This document shows positions 47,832 through 59,955 of a stretch of 64,000 nt of DNA, in pieces. The position numbers and the translations under genes are program-made. Each line of letters opens with the position of its first letter. Position 1 is the stretch's first letter. The DNA is from Parasponia andersonii (Eukaryota > Streptophyta > Magnoliopsida > Rosales > Cannabaceae): positions 586,835 to 650,834 of the forward strand of contig JXTB01000156.1 in the NCBI GenBank assembly GCA_002914805.1, written 5' to 3'. The notes beneath the pieces are model-generated. The model ran no database searches. It saw nothing but the letters and a program-made list of their open reading frames with translations, and was not told where the DNA came from.

Positions 47832-49997
47832 AACGACAAATATAGACAGACAATGGATCATGTCGTTTTGATCGACTTCAGGGGGTAGTTTTAGAAGTTG
47901 CTACGCTTATTGCTTAATAGAGTTTTTTTAGCCTTTTGTTTTTTTTTTGAAAAAAGGGAAATAACTTCTAATGGTCGTTTTTGTGTGCCTTTTTGTGAAC
48001 TCGTTGGCAATATAGGGCCCAAAAACTACTTCATAGAGTGTGAAATCTTCTCCCTCTTTTGTGTTTTTGTTTATTTGTTTTCTTTAATTTATCTTTTAAA
48101 TGTCTGGTAATGTATTTATAGACTTGTATACGTCTATATATATACTCAACAAGGTTATGAAACTATTTCTGTCCAATACTTTGTATTACTTTTTAACACT
48201 AATGATTATGCTTAGAAGAATCTAATGTACGTTTGACTATGGTTCTCAATGAAGAGAAGATTGAGCTAAAGATTAGCGGCTTTCGCGGCGCATGGTAATG
48301 AAATGGCTTTCGCATATTAGGACAAACAAACTAGTGTAACGTGAAATTTACGAGTGTGGACTGTGGAGTGTTGACTTTTAAAGCTTTTGGTTTTATGTCT
48401 CATGCTTTAATGTAGTTGATAAAGTTGGTGTTGGAGCATCAATCCACAAATAATAATGCCGCAAGGCAAACTAAGATAGTAGTTGCCCGTGAGTTTGATA
48501 AGAACATGATTTAGGATTTGGTTCTAGTTTGAGTCACACCACGTAAAAATCTATTATTATCTATTATTATTTTTCGGGTAAAGTAGAAATTAGATAGTAA
48601 TAGATATATTTTTTTAATTTATAACAAGTGTAATTTATTAGTTAAGTCTCTAATAGTTATTGTCAGCGATTAAATTGCTTTTAAATTGAATCTAAGAGAT
48701 GAAGAATTGACCTATAACTACCTAGCGAAGATGAACATTAGGAGGTACAAAAATTAATTATTAAGTCGACATTAGCACCAAAGCGTGGCAACATATGGCT
48801 TCAATTGAGAAAAAAGAACCGTTGAACACCCATAATCTTGCATTTCAAAGTGTTATATTCTAGACAAATTTATTAATTTGGTTTTCGAACGTTATACTGT
48901 CTCAAAATAATGTTGGTGTTACTCGGTCAAAGTTTGGTTCCTTTATTTTCTGATGTTTCCTCCCAATATTCTGTCGATTCAGTCAATACATTATCATCCA
49001 AATATTGTTTCTTACTCTAAAAATTAATGTTATCAATCATCATTGATATTTAGTACGAGTCTAAAACAAGAATGTCCACATGAACACGAATCTGCATGAT
49101 AATTCTAATATATTCTATTATACTTGAAAATGTGAATGTTTTTCAAAGCCAATAAATTAAGAAATTAATTCTTGTGAATGTTTTTCTAAGCCAATCAATT
49201 AATAAATTAATTCTGGTTGTGGGATGTTGTACAGTATTGGCATATAAAATAAGAGCAACACGTCAAAATAGTATTTATCTTTTTGAAGAAATCAAATTAA
49301 TATCCTACGTGTAGGAGACACATACATTTATGTATTCTTTCCTTGCTAATATATAATTATTATTTGGTGTTTGTTTTGCGTATCTATCTGATATGTTCTG
49401 TGGGCATGTGAATAAAAAGAACACTAGAACCCACAAGACCAATTTATTTTATAGTTTATCTAATTAAAGTAACAAAAATTAAGTAACAGTTTGGAATCTT
49501 GATATCGTCTCGTTGAAAGAGCTGAAATTATAAAGGGACTGCTCGCCTTTCATATTACCGCTGATCAGCTTTATGCTTTCTTTAATTTATGGCTATTAAT
49601 TGCATTGCATGCCCTTATCTCTATCCTTGATTAAGACCCTGTTGTCTTATTTGTTTAACAGTAATTTTCTCTCTTTAAAAAAAAGTTGTATCAAATTCTT
49701 TTGTACAATAGGAAGATCATCTTTATTTGGTTCAAGTGCCTTTATTCTGTATCTATTTTGAGGCTTTTTTTTTTTTTTTTTCCAAAAGAAAGGTGTGAAT
49801 TAGGGGTACTTTTCGAGTTTGATTGAGATGATAGGTCCTCCTTACACATGGCAAGAGGAAATTCTCCTTCGCTTTGAACCTAATTTGAGAGTTGTGTTTT
49901 TTTTTTTTTCTGGAAATGTGAGATTTATGCCTTGTAGCTAGTTGCTACTTATTACTTGAGATAGACAAGGATAATCAAGCATGAAAGATGATTAAGG

Positions 49998-50397
49998 CTA
50001 TGTTTGGTAAAAGAGAAAAATGAGAGTTAGGAAAGCGTTGGAGGAAAAAATGAGAGGAAAATAAAAAAATTAGTTGTTTGGTAGGAAGAAAAAGAAAAGA
50101 AAAAGGAAAAAAGGAAATGAAAAAAAAAACAGCAGATCCTATAAAAATTTTCCTCTCTAAATTAAAGGAAAAGAAGAAAAGAAAAAAAATTAGTGAATGA
50201 AAAATTAAATTTATTAAATTATTCTTTTATATTAATTTTTTAAAAAATAATATAGAGGATAGAATAATTTTTTTAAAATATATTATTTTTTTTTTCTTTC
50301 TACGTATTAAATAATTACAAGAAAAATACATTTTTTTTTTCTTTTTTACACAGTTTTATTTTTTCTTATTTTTTCTTTTTACTCTACCAACACATAG
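49998..50397. mobile_element. MITE-like element, 400 bp
   Basis: The left end ctatgtttggtaaaagagaa pairs with the reverse complement of the right end ctatgtgttggtagagtaaa. The interior is purine-rich on one side and pyrimidine-rich on the other, so it can fold back. No clear target duplication. Confidence 0.6.
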
Positions 50398-50781
50398 ACT
50401 CTATATTGATCGAATTGAAATTTCAGTGAACAGTGAATTGAAAGAACAGGATTGGTACATAAAAGATTTGTATCCACCGTTCTCAAATGAAAGAGACCCT
50501 TTGGGTCGGCCATTAATTAAAGACCTTAATCATTCGATCTGATATCTATATAGGTGAAACTTGTCGGGTGAAGAATCCGGAATAGCAACATAATATGTGG
50601 GCGTGAGAATTTGCTGAGTCTGTGTTCTTAGCAGTTCAATAGATTTGGTTCAAATTAATAGTTAATATACTTTGGTACAACACAATCACATTGCTTTATT
50701 TGTTAATTTGGTAAAAGGTGAGCAGAGCCAAATTTTGAATATATTTGGCCCCAGTTCACACTCACAAGATTCCATGTGGGA

Positions 50782-50786
<5 letters not shown>

Positions 50787-50827
<41 letters not shown>
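50787..50827. repeat. (TA)n microsatellite
   Basis: About 20 consecutive at units. Confidence 0.95.
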
Positions 50828-50831
<4 letters not shown>

Positions 50832-51937
50832 CTTTTGGAGAGACTGTTTTGTCCAAAGTCTCTCCTCCAAGTAAATGGCCTTTCCCTTCAGCTTGTGAAC
50901 TTTAAAAATGACCATTTTGTTGCTCATGTCTTCAAGATGTTGCGTTCAAGAGATTAGGAGCTTATAAAAAATCTTCAGACAAAATATGTTCACACTGCCC
51001 AATAATAAGTCCTACCAAATCCCTTCTTGGTTTTAAAAGTGTGAGGCTGAAATAAAAAAATATATATGATAATACATTACAAGTCTATGGGTCTGGAACC
51101 ACAATAAATTTATAACTTGCAGTCAAGGTAGTCTTCCCAAGTAACATGATCTAACCTAATAAAGAGCAAACCTACTTGTTTGTTATTTAGTGGGAAGCCA
51201 ATCTATCATGGGTTATTTTTATAATTTGTTTCTTAGAACTCCCAGGATGATTTCTGCTTTGTAGTTCTTTATAATTATATGTTGAGGAAAAATGAATAAT
51301 GATATCATACTCACCGAAGAAAGTGCCCCATGAATATAAGTGAGTGCGTATCTTGTGTGTGATATGGTACCTTTTTCATTGTCATTGGAGAATAGTTTTT
51401 ATATGTTTGCTAGCTTTTTGATTAATTAGCTTGCATAATTGTTTATCTAACAAAATCATTAGAATAGCAGCATTTGCATCCACATATGCCTGATGCTTCA
51501 TCTACAGAATCCACTTCACTGATGCACCTCCATCTTTGATTCTCAAATATGCCAGTATCATAAGCCAAATCAGATTTTTGCTCTAAAAAAGAGAGAGAAT
51601 CTAATGACTTTGTGTAGTTATCTCAGACGTTATCATATCATTATTAGTGCTAGTAATACTCAAAATTAGATAGTGACTGAAGCATATGCTTTCAGATTCA
51701 TCTAAGCTTTGCTCAATTATATATGAACATTATCAGCAAATATTACATACAAACACAAGCAAACTATATACGGGCCAAGGCTTGGCCCAAAACCATGCCC
51801 AATGCCTCAATAAGATCGACCCCCCAATTGGGTTTAGTTAAACTATTAGTGATTGATTTGTCAGTCCATGTAGTCCAACTTGGTGCTAACCGTAAGGTCA
51901 AGGAGTAGCTCAAGTTTGAAACAAGTGCTTACCAAAG

Positions 51938-53850
51938 TCATGAGGATTCCAATTGAGCTAGGAAGCTAGTCCCTGGATTCTTTATCATTCCATTCTCCTC
52001 CGGGTCTTAATGCTTCAGCATCCTGAAACCTCCCAACTGATGCATACATATTCGAGAGAAGCACAGTTTGACCACATTGTTCGGGTTCTTGTTTGAACAC
52101 TCTTGTTGCTGCATATTCTGCAAGGTCAACGTTAGAGTGAAGAAGACATCCACTAAGCAAAGCCCTCCGAGCATTTGGACCAGTGGCATCCAATAATTTT
52201 CTGGCAAACCCACTCGCATCTGGTAAACAGCCAGTTCGGGAAAGCAGTACACATCCATAATGCTCCTGTCAACCTTACTTTCTCTTCCACCATTTGATGT
52301 AATATCATCAAACCAGCATCTACCAATCCTGAATGACTACAAGCATTCAAAATGCCGATATAAGTTGCACTCTCAGGAGCTTTCTCACCATTCCTCATCT
52401 CATGGTAGAGAGCTAGAGCAGTTTCTCCACAGCCATATAGAACTGCATTCCAAGAGACAATATCAAGAAGATCACTCAGTTCCTCGAATACTTTCTGGGC
52501 AAGTTCCATAATCCCACACTTTGAGTATGTTGATATGAGACTGTTCTGGACTGATCTACATCGAGGGAATCCAAGTTGAAAAGCATAGCAGTGGAGTTGG
52601 AGGCAGAGCTCCAAAGCAGCAAGTTCCCCGGAAGCAGTTCAGCCACTGATCAGCATTACTGAATCAAGGCAGAAGTTTTCTTCTAGTCTTACTTTAGTCC
52701 AGAGATTAAAAGCCTCTCCAGGGCATCCATTCTGCAGATGGGCTGAAATCATTGCAGTGTACGAAACTAGACTCTTCCAAGTTGTTTGATGAAAAACAGT
52801 TCTTGAGGAAAGTAAATCACCACACTTGGAGTACATCGAAATTAGAGAATTCATGAAAACAAGTTCTGAACCAAATCCGGAAATGATAGCTTGAGCATGG
52901 GTTTGTTTACCCTTTTCCAATTCTCCTAGAATTGCACAAGCAGAACAGAGATTCATAAAGACTACTACATCAGAACTCACTCCAGTATCTCTCATTTTGC
53001 CAAAGAGCTCTATAGCATCAGAAGCATTATCGAGTCGAAATAGAAAACCCATCATAGTTGTCCAACTGATAATGTCTTTGTCTTCCATCCCGTCAAAGAT
53101 CTTATTAGCGGCTTTCAGATCCATCAAGTTCGAGTACATATCAAGAACTGCATTACCGACAGATGTATCTGAAATGAGATCAGACTTTACAAGTAAACCA
53201 TGGATAGATTCGCAAAGTGATTTCCACCCAAAAGCAACAGAAAGTTGGATAAGAGTCAATGCTGTTGCAACATGGGGTATCAGACCAAACTTCCGAAACC
53301 GGTTAAATAATGAGATAGCCTCTTCAAAGAGTTCATTATACACAAACCCAGCAACAATAGCATTGCAGGAAACTAAACTTGGGTCAATCAATCCCTCAAA
53401 CAGTTTATAAGAATCAACAATACTCCCACACCTTGCATATCTATCCAATAAGGCAGTGGCCACAATCAAATCAGACTCTAAACCACTCTTGACAATCAGT
53501 CCATGAATTGATTGCGATACTAGATTGCCAACAAGAAGACTAACTACGCTGAACGAATTCGGAATCAAACCCGATTTCGGCATATGGGAAAATGTTTTCA
53601 TGGATTTTGGGTGAAGCCCATTAGAATAGCCATGAATCATGATAGAATAAGAAACAACGTTTCTTTGAGGAATTTCTTCAAACAGCTTCTCTGCATCTTC
53701 AACCCGCCCAGGTTCAAAATAATTGCTTAATACTCTAGACGAGTTGCACAAGTCAACCAAGCTTAGAGGACGACGCTTTTATTTAGCACAGAAGTTCTTA
53801 AGTTGACGAAGCGCAACAAATTGACCACTTTCGATCTTCCTTATGATCAT
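51938..53850 (-). pseudogene. Pentatricopeptide repeat (PPR, PLS class with E motif) pseudogene
   Basis: A minus-strand intronless PPR gene can be followed from an ATG at 53848-53850 to a natural stop at 51938-51940. Repeats alternate P, L and S types: RNVVSYSIMIHGYSNG, DLIVATALLDRYARCGSIVDS, DTSVGNAVLDMYS, DIISWTTMMGFL, ELVFMNSLISMYSKCGDL, DIVSWNAVLYG. An E-type motif follows (ARRALLSGCLLHSNVDLAEY, VLLSNMYASVGRFQDAE), and the end is NPGTSFLAQLESS. Breaks: TAA at 53779-53781, TGA at 52639-52641 where the family has Cys, a frameshift near 52265-52275 with a further two-codon loss, and a one-base shift near 52007-52012. Intact PLS-E proteins act in organelle RNA editing or processing; this copy probably does not. 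A sequencing error could explain one lesion but hardly four. Confidence 0.82.
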
Positions 53851-53942
53851 AGAAGAGCCATGGTGTTTAACAATACAATTGCTTCAAATTTCAGCTCCTT
53901 AACAGAAGCAAATTTCCACCAAGTAGGGCCATGAGTAAGGCA

Positions 53943-53998
53943 TTGGGCTGGGCACTTATCATTACGGCCTACTCAAATTTCGTGGGCTAAGGCCCAAT
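53943..53998 (-). promoter_or_regulatory. Site II (TGGGCY) cluster upstream of the PPR pseudogene
   Basis: Upstream of the minus-strand PPR start are ttgggctgggc (53943-53953) and gtgggctaaggcccaat (53982-53998). TGGGCC/T site II elements are common in promoters of plant genes for organelle and ribosomal functions, so the old promoter appears still recognisable. Confidence 0.55.
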
Positions 53999-55744
53999 AT
54001 CAGGATCAACGATGTGCACACGTGGAATGAGAGGAAAGTGGAGATAAATATTTTACTTCATTTAAACGAAAAAGTTCTCCGCTAGACATGAAGAATATTT
54101 GTGGTTTCACTTTCCGACTTTTTATGAAGGAATATGTGCTTTAATTACTAAAATTCGGTATCGTTAGGCGGGGCGGGGCGAGACAGATTTTGTATTTATC
54201 ACTTTTGTTATTATTATTATTTTATTATATTATTTTTACATTTTTGTTATTATTATTATTTTATTATATTATTTTCACATTATTTATTATTTTACTTAGT
54301 GCGGAATAATTTTGAGAGGAATCTTAATTGATTTTTCCATTAGTATATCAAAGTCCGTTTAGAATCATCATCTTGAATAAATTAAACAATTAAACAATTA
54401 TATATTAGTTCAAATCTTTTAAAAATCTAAATACATTGAAAAATAATAAAAATTAAAATTAACTTTATTGAAAATTTCAATTTTAGACCTAAATAGCTAA
54501 AAAATACATTCGAATAAAACTTTAACATGATAAAATTGACAAATATAAAATATTTAATACCAAAATCATATAACATATCATTTAATCATAAAGCTAATAC
54601 AATCCCAAATAACTCAAAAAATATTAAAATATAACTATATATTATTAGATTTTTTTTCCTTTTAAAAAATATATACTTGAATCAATATTATATAAAAAAA
54701 AAGAAATTAACTCATATATATAATCAGAGTGAGTAGTGCGAGACACTCAATCCCAAGCCCGTCCTGCTCTGTTAAATTTTAAACGGGGAATCCTCGTCCC
54801 ATACCCTATATCATTTATAACGATGAAAATCCGTTCCATTCGAGTCGGTATACCATCCTATTAAGTGAAATTGACATATTTACTATTATAATAAATTTTT
54901 TAAGATAATGACAAAGGAAAGCAAACTTTCACAAATAAATAAATAAAATGGGATTAAAAGAGAGATATGTCGTTTATACTCAGAGAAGGCCATATATCAA
55001 AAGTCTCTTCCAAAAAAAAAAAAAAAGAACTGCCATAAGATGGGCACGCACTTGGGCAGCAACGACAACAAAATTGTTATGTCGAACGACATCATTATTT
55101 TGGCAGACAAACTAGAGCGCACTTTACAAGGAAAAGGACCAAGTTTATTTAAATTTTATTGATAGCACGACGCTTTGAACCACAAACATGAAAACAAAAT
55201 ATGTTTGAATTTAAAAGTAAATTGTCGTTTTTAGTTAAATGACAGTAAGTTATTTCGTTTACTAACAACAACAAATCTTCNNNNNNNNNTGAAGCATCTT
55301 TACATGATGATTCCCTCACTCTGTATGATAAGGAGATATCATTTTCAACTGATACGGCATAACAACACGTGTAGATACATATACTGAACAAACCATTTGT
55401 CGTTTTTATAATAAATGTAAACGACAATGAATTTTAATCGACAAACCCCATGTAGTTTTGATAATCCAACATATCATTTATTTGTATTTAAAAATTCTAA
55501 TCTACAGGGAAAACAAAAAAAGAAAGAAAAAAAGGGAACAAACAAACGGATAAGACACTGAATTGACTTTTGGTGAATTTGGTTTGTCGTGACCTGTATT
55601 ATGATTTATTTTTTTTTTTAACAGATGTACAACTCATTGTCGTATACCAATGAAAGCGCGGGAGAGATGTCCCATTCAGGATATCAGTTACTTCACAAGT
55701 AGTCGTACACTTTCCACGCATGTGACGCGGCCACTCCTCCGCGT
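53999..55744. other. Intergenic region with GC-rich islands and an N run
   Basis: No gene seen. It includes gcggggcggggcg near 54169-54181 and acggggaatcctcgtccc near 54783, a pattern often found in degenerate plant repeats. A ~39-bp tandem duplication lies at 54203-54281. Nine N occur at 55281-55289. Confidence 0.5.
54203..54281. repeat. ~39-bp AT-rich tandem duplication
   Basis: ttttgttattattattattt and the following ttattatattatttt are repeated directly with about one change. Confidence 0.8.
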
Positions 55745-55755
55745 GCCACGTGTCC
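55745..55755 (+). promoter_or_regulatory. ABRE/G-box in the ERD7-like promoter
   Basis: The sequence gccacgtgtcc contains the strong ABA-response core ACGTGTC, about 165 bases before the start codon. CGCG-containing words (gacgcgg, ccgcgtg) lie within 25 bases upstream and could act as coupling elements. This fits a dehydration-responsive gene; function is inferred. Confidence 0.6.
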
Positions 55756-55917
55756 TCATTTTTTAACCGACACGCTCTTCCTCTTCTTCTTCTTCTACTA
55801 CTACTTCCTCTTCCTTAGCCCCTACGGCTTCTGCAACTTAATTCAATAATCAACCCTCTTAAATACTTCCCTAAACCCCCCATAATCTCCTCAAATATAC
55901 TCCATTGAAACCCAACC

Positions 55918-58016
55918 ATGTCTACTTCAAAACCTTCCGATAACCCAAAATCTCTATACCCAGAAGTCGTTCTCACAAACCCAGAAGCCAATTCTCCTAA
56001 TTTATCCAAACCCACTTCTTCTTCTTCTTCATCGTCTTTGTACCCTTCTATTGACATGAAAGAACTCGCCGAGAATCTCTTCCCCGAAGACGACGCCGTT
56101 TCGCAGCAAAGCCCAGCTCTTCAATCTTCGGAAGAAGTCCTGGTCAAGATTCCAGGCGCCATTGTCCACCTCATCGAGAAGGACAACAGCGTCGAACTCG
56201 CTTGCGGCGATCTCACCATAGTCGGGCTCCGCCAAGGGGAGAACATCGTCGCGGTTCTGGCTCGTATTGGGGACGAGATTCAGTGGCCGCTGGCGAGGGA
56301 TGAGGCGGCTGTGAAGCTCGATGAGTCGCACTACTTCTTCGCCCTTCGGGTTCCGGCAAACGGGTCGCATGAAAGTGAGGACGACGAGGGGTTTGTTCGT
56401 GATGTGGATCATCGGTTCGATGTTTTGAATTACGGGTTGACGATTGCTTCGAAGGGTCAGGAGAATTTGTTGAAGGAATTGGACAAGATTTTGGAGACTT
56501 ACAGTTGCTTTTCGGAGCAGAAAGTGGAAGAGGGAGGGAATTGGGAGGTTTTGGATGGGTCTGTGGCGAGGGAAACGACGCCGCATGAGTTGGAGTCGGA
56601 GGAGGGGAAGAAGGACTTGATTAGGGAGAGCTCGGCGGCTTATTGGACCACTCTGGCGCCCAATGTGGAGGATTACAGTAGCCGGGTCGCGAAGCTGATT
56701 GCGGCCGGGTCGGGTCAGTTGATCAGAGGGATTTTGTGGTGTGGTGATGTGACTGTGGATCGGTTGAAGTGGGGGAATGAGTTTTTGAAGAAAAGGATGG
56801 GGCCGGGTTCCAACAAGGAGATTAGTCCAGGGGCATTGAGGAGGATGAAGAGGTTAGATTTTTTTTTACTTGTGTTGTATTAGATCTTTCGTTTTTGTTT
56901 CGATGTTTTAAATTTCATAGCTTTAACTAGTTCAAATGTAATCTAAAATCTTTGAAAAGAACCCAACTTGCACCAAGTTGTAGAAATGGTTTTTTTTAAC
57001 TTAGTTGTGTTACATTTCAGGGTTAAGAAGCTGACAAAGATGTCAGAGAAAGTGGCTGGTGGAATCCTTTCTGGGGTCATCAGAGTATCTGGATTTTTCA
57101 CAAGTTCGATTGTGAACTCGACAGTGGGCAAGAAATTTTTTAGCCTCCTGCCTGGAGAAATTGTCCTTGCTTCCTTGGATGGATTCAGTGAGTAGTTTCT
57201 CTCAAATTTGGAATATATAATTAGCTTAAACCATTGTTGTAAGTTCTATTGTTAACTCTTGTCACGACTGTTATGGGCTTACGGCTCAAGGCCTAATATG
57301 TGTGTCTATAAAACTGATCATGAGTTGACTGTGTGTGCACAGGCAAGGTCTGCGATGCTGTTGAGGTTGCTGGAAGGAATGTCATGTCAACTACTTCGGT
57401 TGTGACCACTGGACTTGTTTCTCAGAGGTAGAGTCTCGTTGAATGATAAAAACTTCTTTGATTGCTAATCTTATTATCTTGGTGATTCTTACTTTCTGTT
57501 TTTACACCAAAAGCAACCTGTTGACCGTAGAGTTGGCTTTGATATTTTTTTGTGTTCCATTTCTATTTAGTGGAATCTTAATATTACAACTAGCTGGGCT
57601 TGTGGAGCTGTTTCTTAACACTTTCTAATCCATATGTCTATAGTAATATGGAAAATTAAAGTTACGCAGTAGGCAGAAATTGTAGATTTGTTCCGAGAGA
57701 TTGTTCAATGAAAAAAAGTGGGTTTGGTTTTGGGTGACAGAAGGGAAAGCTCCTTTTCTCCATTACTGGATATCATGTATGCTTTAGTTGACCAAAGTGC
57801 GAGTAATTCTGTTTTTGTAATTGCAGGTATGGAGAACAAGCAGGGCAGGTGACAAATGAAGGGCTTGATGCGGCAGGACATGCTTTTGGGACGGCTTGGG
57901 CCGTCTTCAAGATAAGGAAGGCTCTTAATCCTAAGAGCGTGATCAAACCTTCAACTCTTGCTAAAGCTGCTGCAGAAGCAAACTCTGCCAAGTTGAAGGC
58001 AAAATCCAAGAAGTAA
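55918..58016 (+). CDS. ERD7-like senescence/dehydration-associated protein
   Basis: Four exons (55918-56852, 57021-57187, 57343-57427, 57827-58016) give 458 residues. The N-terminal part is Ser/Pro-rich and disordered up to about 40, then has LYPSIDMKELAENLFPED. A middle domain with IPGAIVHLIEKDNSVELACG follows, then the senescence/spartin-associated domain from about 245 to 440 (AYWTTLAPNVEDYSSRVAKL, VAGGILSGVIRVSGFF, TTSVVTTGLVSQRYGEQAG, NEGLDAAGHAFGTAWAVFKI). The C-terminus is lysine-rich (KLKAKSKK). ERD7 proteins bind membrane lipids and take part in cold/drought membrane remodelling; a spartin-like link to lipid droplets is known for relatives. No signal peptide is seen. The ABRE just upstream suggests ABA or drought control. 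The start ATG is the first in frame and follows the pyrimidine-rich leader. Confidence 0.92.
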
Positions 58017-59955
58017 TTCCAGAAACAATTTTCAATTTAAGTCTTTTTTTTTCCTCGGGTGTGGCGGCATTTGTATGAATAGCATTATGTAGGTTACAGT
58101 GTTATAAACAAATGATCTTGGTTCCTTTTGACATCTTTACCTTCGTAGTTATACACCATTGCATTCATGTGTTCATTCGTAATTTTTTTTTTTTGGGATA
58201 TTCCACCGGAAATTTTCGTCTGTTGGACTAACCTTTCTCTTGATTCGATTGCCCGGTTGAACAAATATTTGACTAAATAAAATGGACTCAAAACTTCTAC
58301 ACGAAGGGCATGTTTAAGAAAGAGTTTTGAGAGGAATATGCAGGAATGAAAAATTAAGCTACTGTTTCCAATTTTATTAATTCACATTTCACCAATTATA
58401 AAAGTGAGGAAACAAATGAATGAATGGGAATGAAAATGCTTTCTTTATTTATATTCCGATCAACTTCGAGGAATTTCTAACACGAAATTAATTAAAGCAT
58501 AAAATCATTAAATAACTCAAAGCGGTAACACATAAATCTTCAGGCGAAAATGACTTTCATCCACATGAGGGTAGCAATTCCACCAAGCAATCTTCAAAGT
58601 TACTACTCAATTTAGAGAGAAGGTTCTCTGTTCTTCACACTCTCTAACCAACACAAGTTTTGCCACCTAACCAACTCTTCTGTCGCAGTCTCTAGCTTTG
58701 AACATGGTCTGATTTTCTTAACAACTCCTCTCGTTCTCCTGATAATCTATTATGGCCTAGTCAATTAGTATTCAAAAGAGAATTTCTAGCCAATCAGAGT
58801 CCTTAAAGCCTTCCCAACTCTTTCAACTGTTGACAGCTTTTATGATACGTTGGTGTTAAAGCAGTTATGGATGTCAAGCGTTTTAATTTACTCCCTCAGC
58901 ATTGCTTTTCCAAGAGACACCTTTAACCGTCTATGAATCTATTATATCGTTGCTCTATTGTTTAGTTGGTAAACTGAAAATCAGACTAGCTATTGTCTAA
59001 CTCTGCTATGGCATACATAAACCGAATCAATGGAATTCTAGAGCTACTAGATGCTCCCATGTCACGTCAAAGCACATCGTGCCCAACTAAGGTTATCTTG
59101 CCAAAGAATATATATCTTCGATCTCCAGTAACTATCTTTCTTTAATGGGCTTCCTTAATGGGCACGATAACATATTTGCCTTTCTCACAATAGAACTTCT
59201 CATTTGAATGCATTATTTGTTTGGCTCTTAGCGATAAATAGTCTCTCTTCTTTCTTTTTTCCCCCCCTCTTTTCACGTCATTTTAATAAATGTTTATATT
59301 TTTTATTTTTTTTGGTTTACAGCAAAAGAGTGTGTTTAAATATATGTATATTCGTTTATTATATCAAATGTACTCATTATAAAACCTTATAAACATTAGT
59401 ATAAACTGATATGCTGATGTTTCGTATACCGAGTATAAAACTGAAATAAACTACAATTTAGCGATAAATAGAGAGAGATATATTTATTAAAATAAAGTGT
59501 AAAAAAAAAAAAGACCATTTGCTACAATTACTCATTTGATATTCGCCCTAGAATTTTTGGGTTTTTGATATATTTGTTATGGTGGTGATGGAGTTCCTAT
59601 TCATCTACAAGGATATCAACATTGGGATGCAAATAAAATGGTTTGCAGATTTTTCTTCTTCTTCTTTTGTTTTTTTTTTTTTTGCTTGTTTTATTAAATT
59701 TAAGATAGCAAAGTCTCTTGATCCTATGCTATCAAAAAGTGGTATACTGTTTAGGTGGTACCGTTGGCTGGTGAACAAAGTTCTGGGAATATTTATAAAT
59801 TGTAAAAGATACATCTTATTCCTTAATAAAACTTCACTCAATTTTCCATTTTCTTTCCTTCTCTTTCTGACGACAATTACTGAATTTATGCTTTAAATAA
59901 ATTACTACGATGGTATAAGCCTTTATGAGCCTTCAACACTTGGACTATCTTTATC
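58017..59955. other. Convergent intergenic region (ERD7-like and AAP 3' ends)
   Basis: It holds the two 3' UTRs and AT-rich sequence. Short hydrophobic frames near 59204 and 59579 have no recognisable similarity and are not called. Confidence 0.5.

Larger units (their letters stand above)
47832..51937. other. Intergenic region between SBT1.6 and the PPR pseudogene
   Basis: The first few hundred bases are the SBT 3' UTR. No gene is supportable. It contains the MITE-like element at 49998-50397 and a long (TA)n tract at 50787-50827, which creates artefact frames of alternating I and Y on both strands. Confidence 0.55.

Noticed and set aside
45579-47861. Long minus-strand and alternate-frame open frames over the subtilase gene
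   Set aside because: They are shadows of the GC-rich SBT coding frame, which has the catalytic triad and full family similarity.
50672-50927. Frames with alternating Ile-Tyr on both strands
   Set aside because: Translation of a (TA)n microsatellite.
59204-59896. Short hydrophobic frames between ERD7-like and AAP genes
   Set aside because: T-rich sequence; no homology, splice context or conserved motif recognised.
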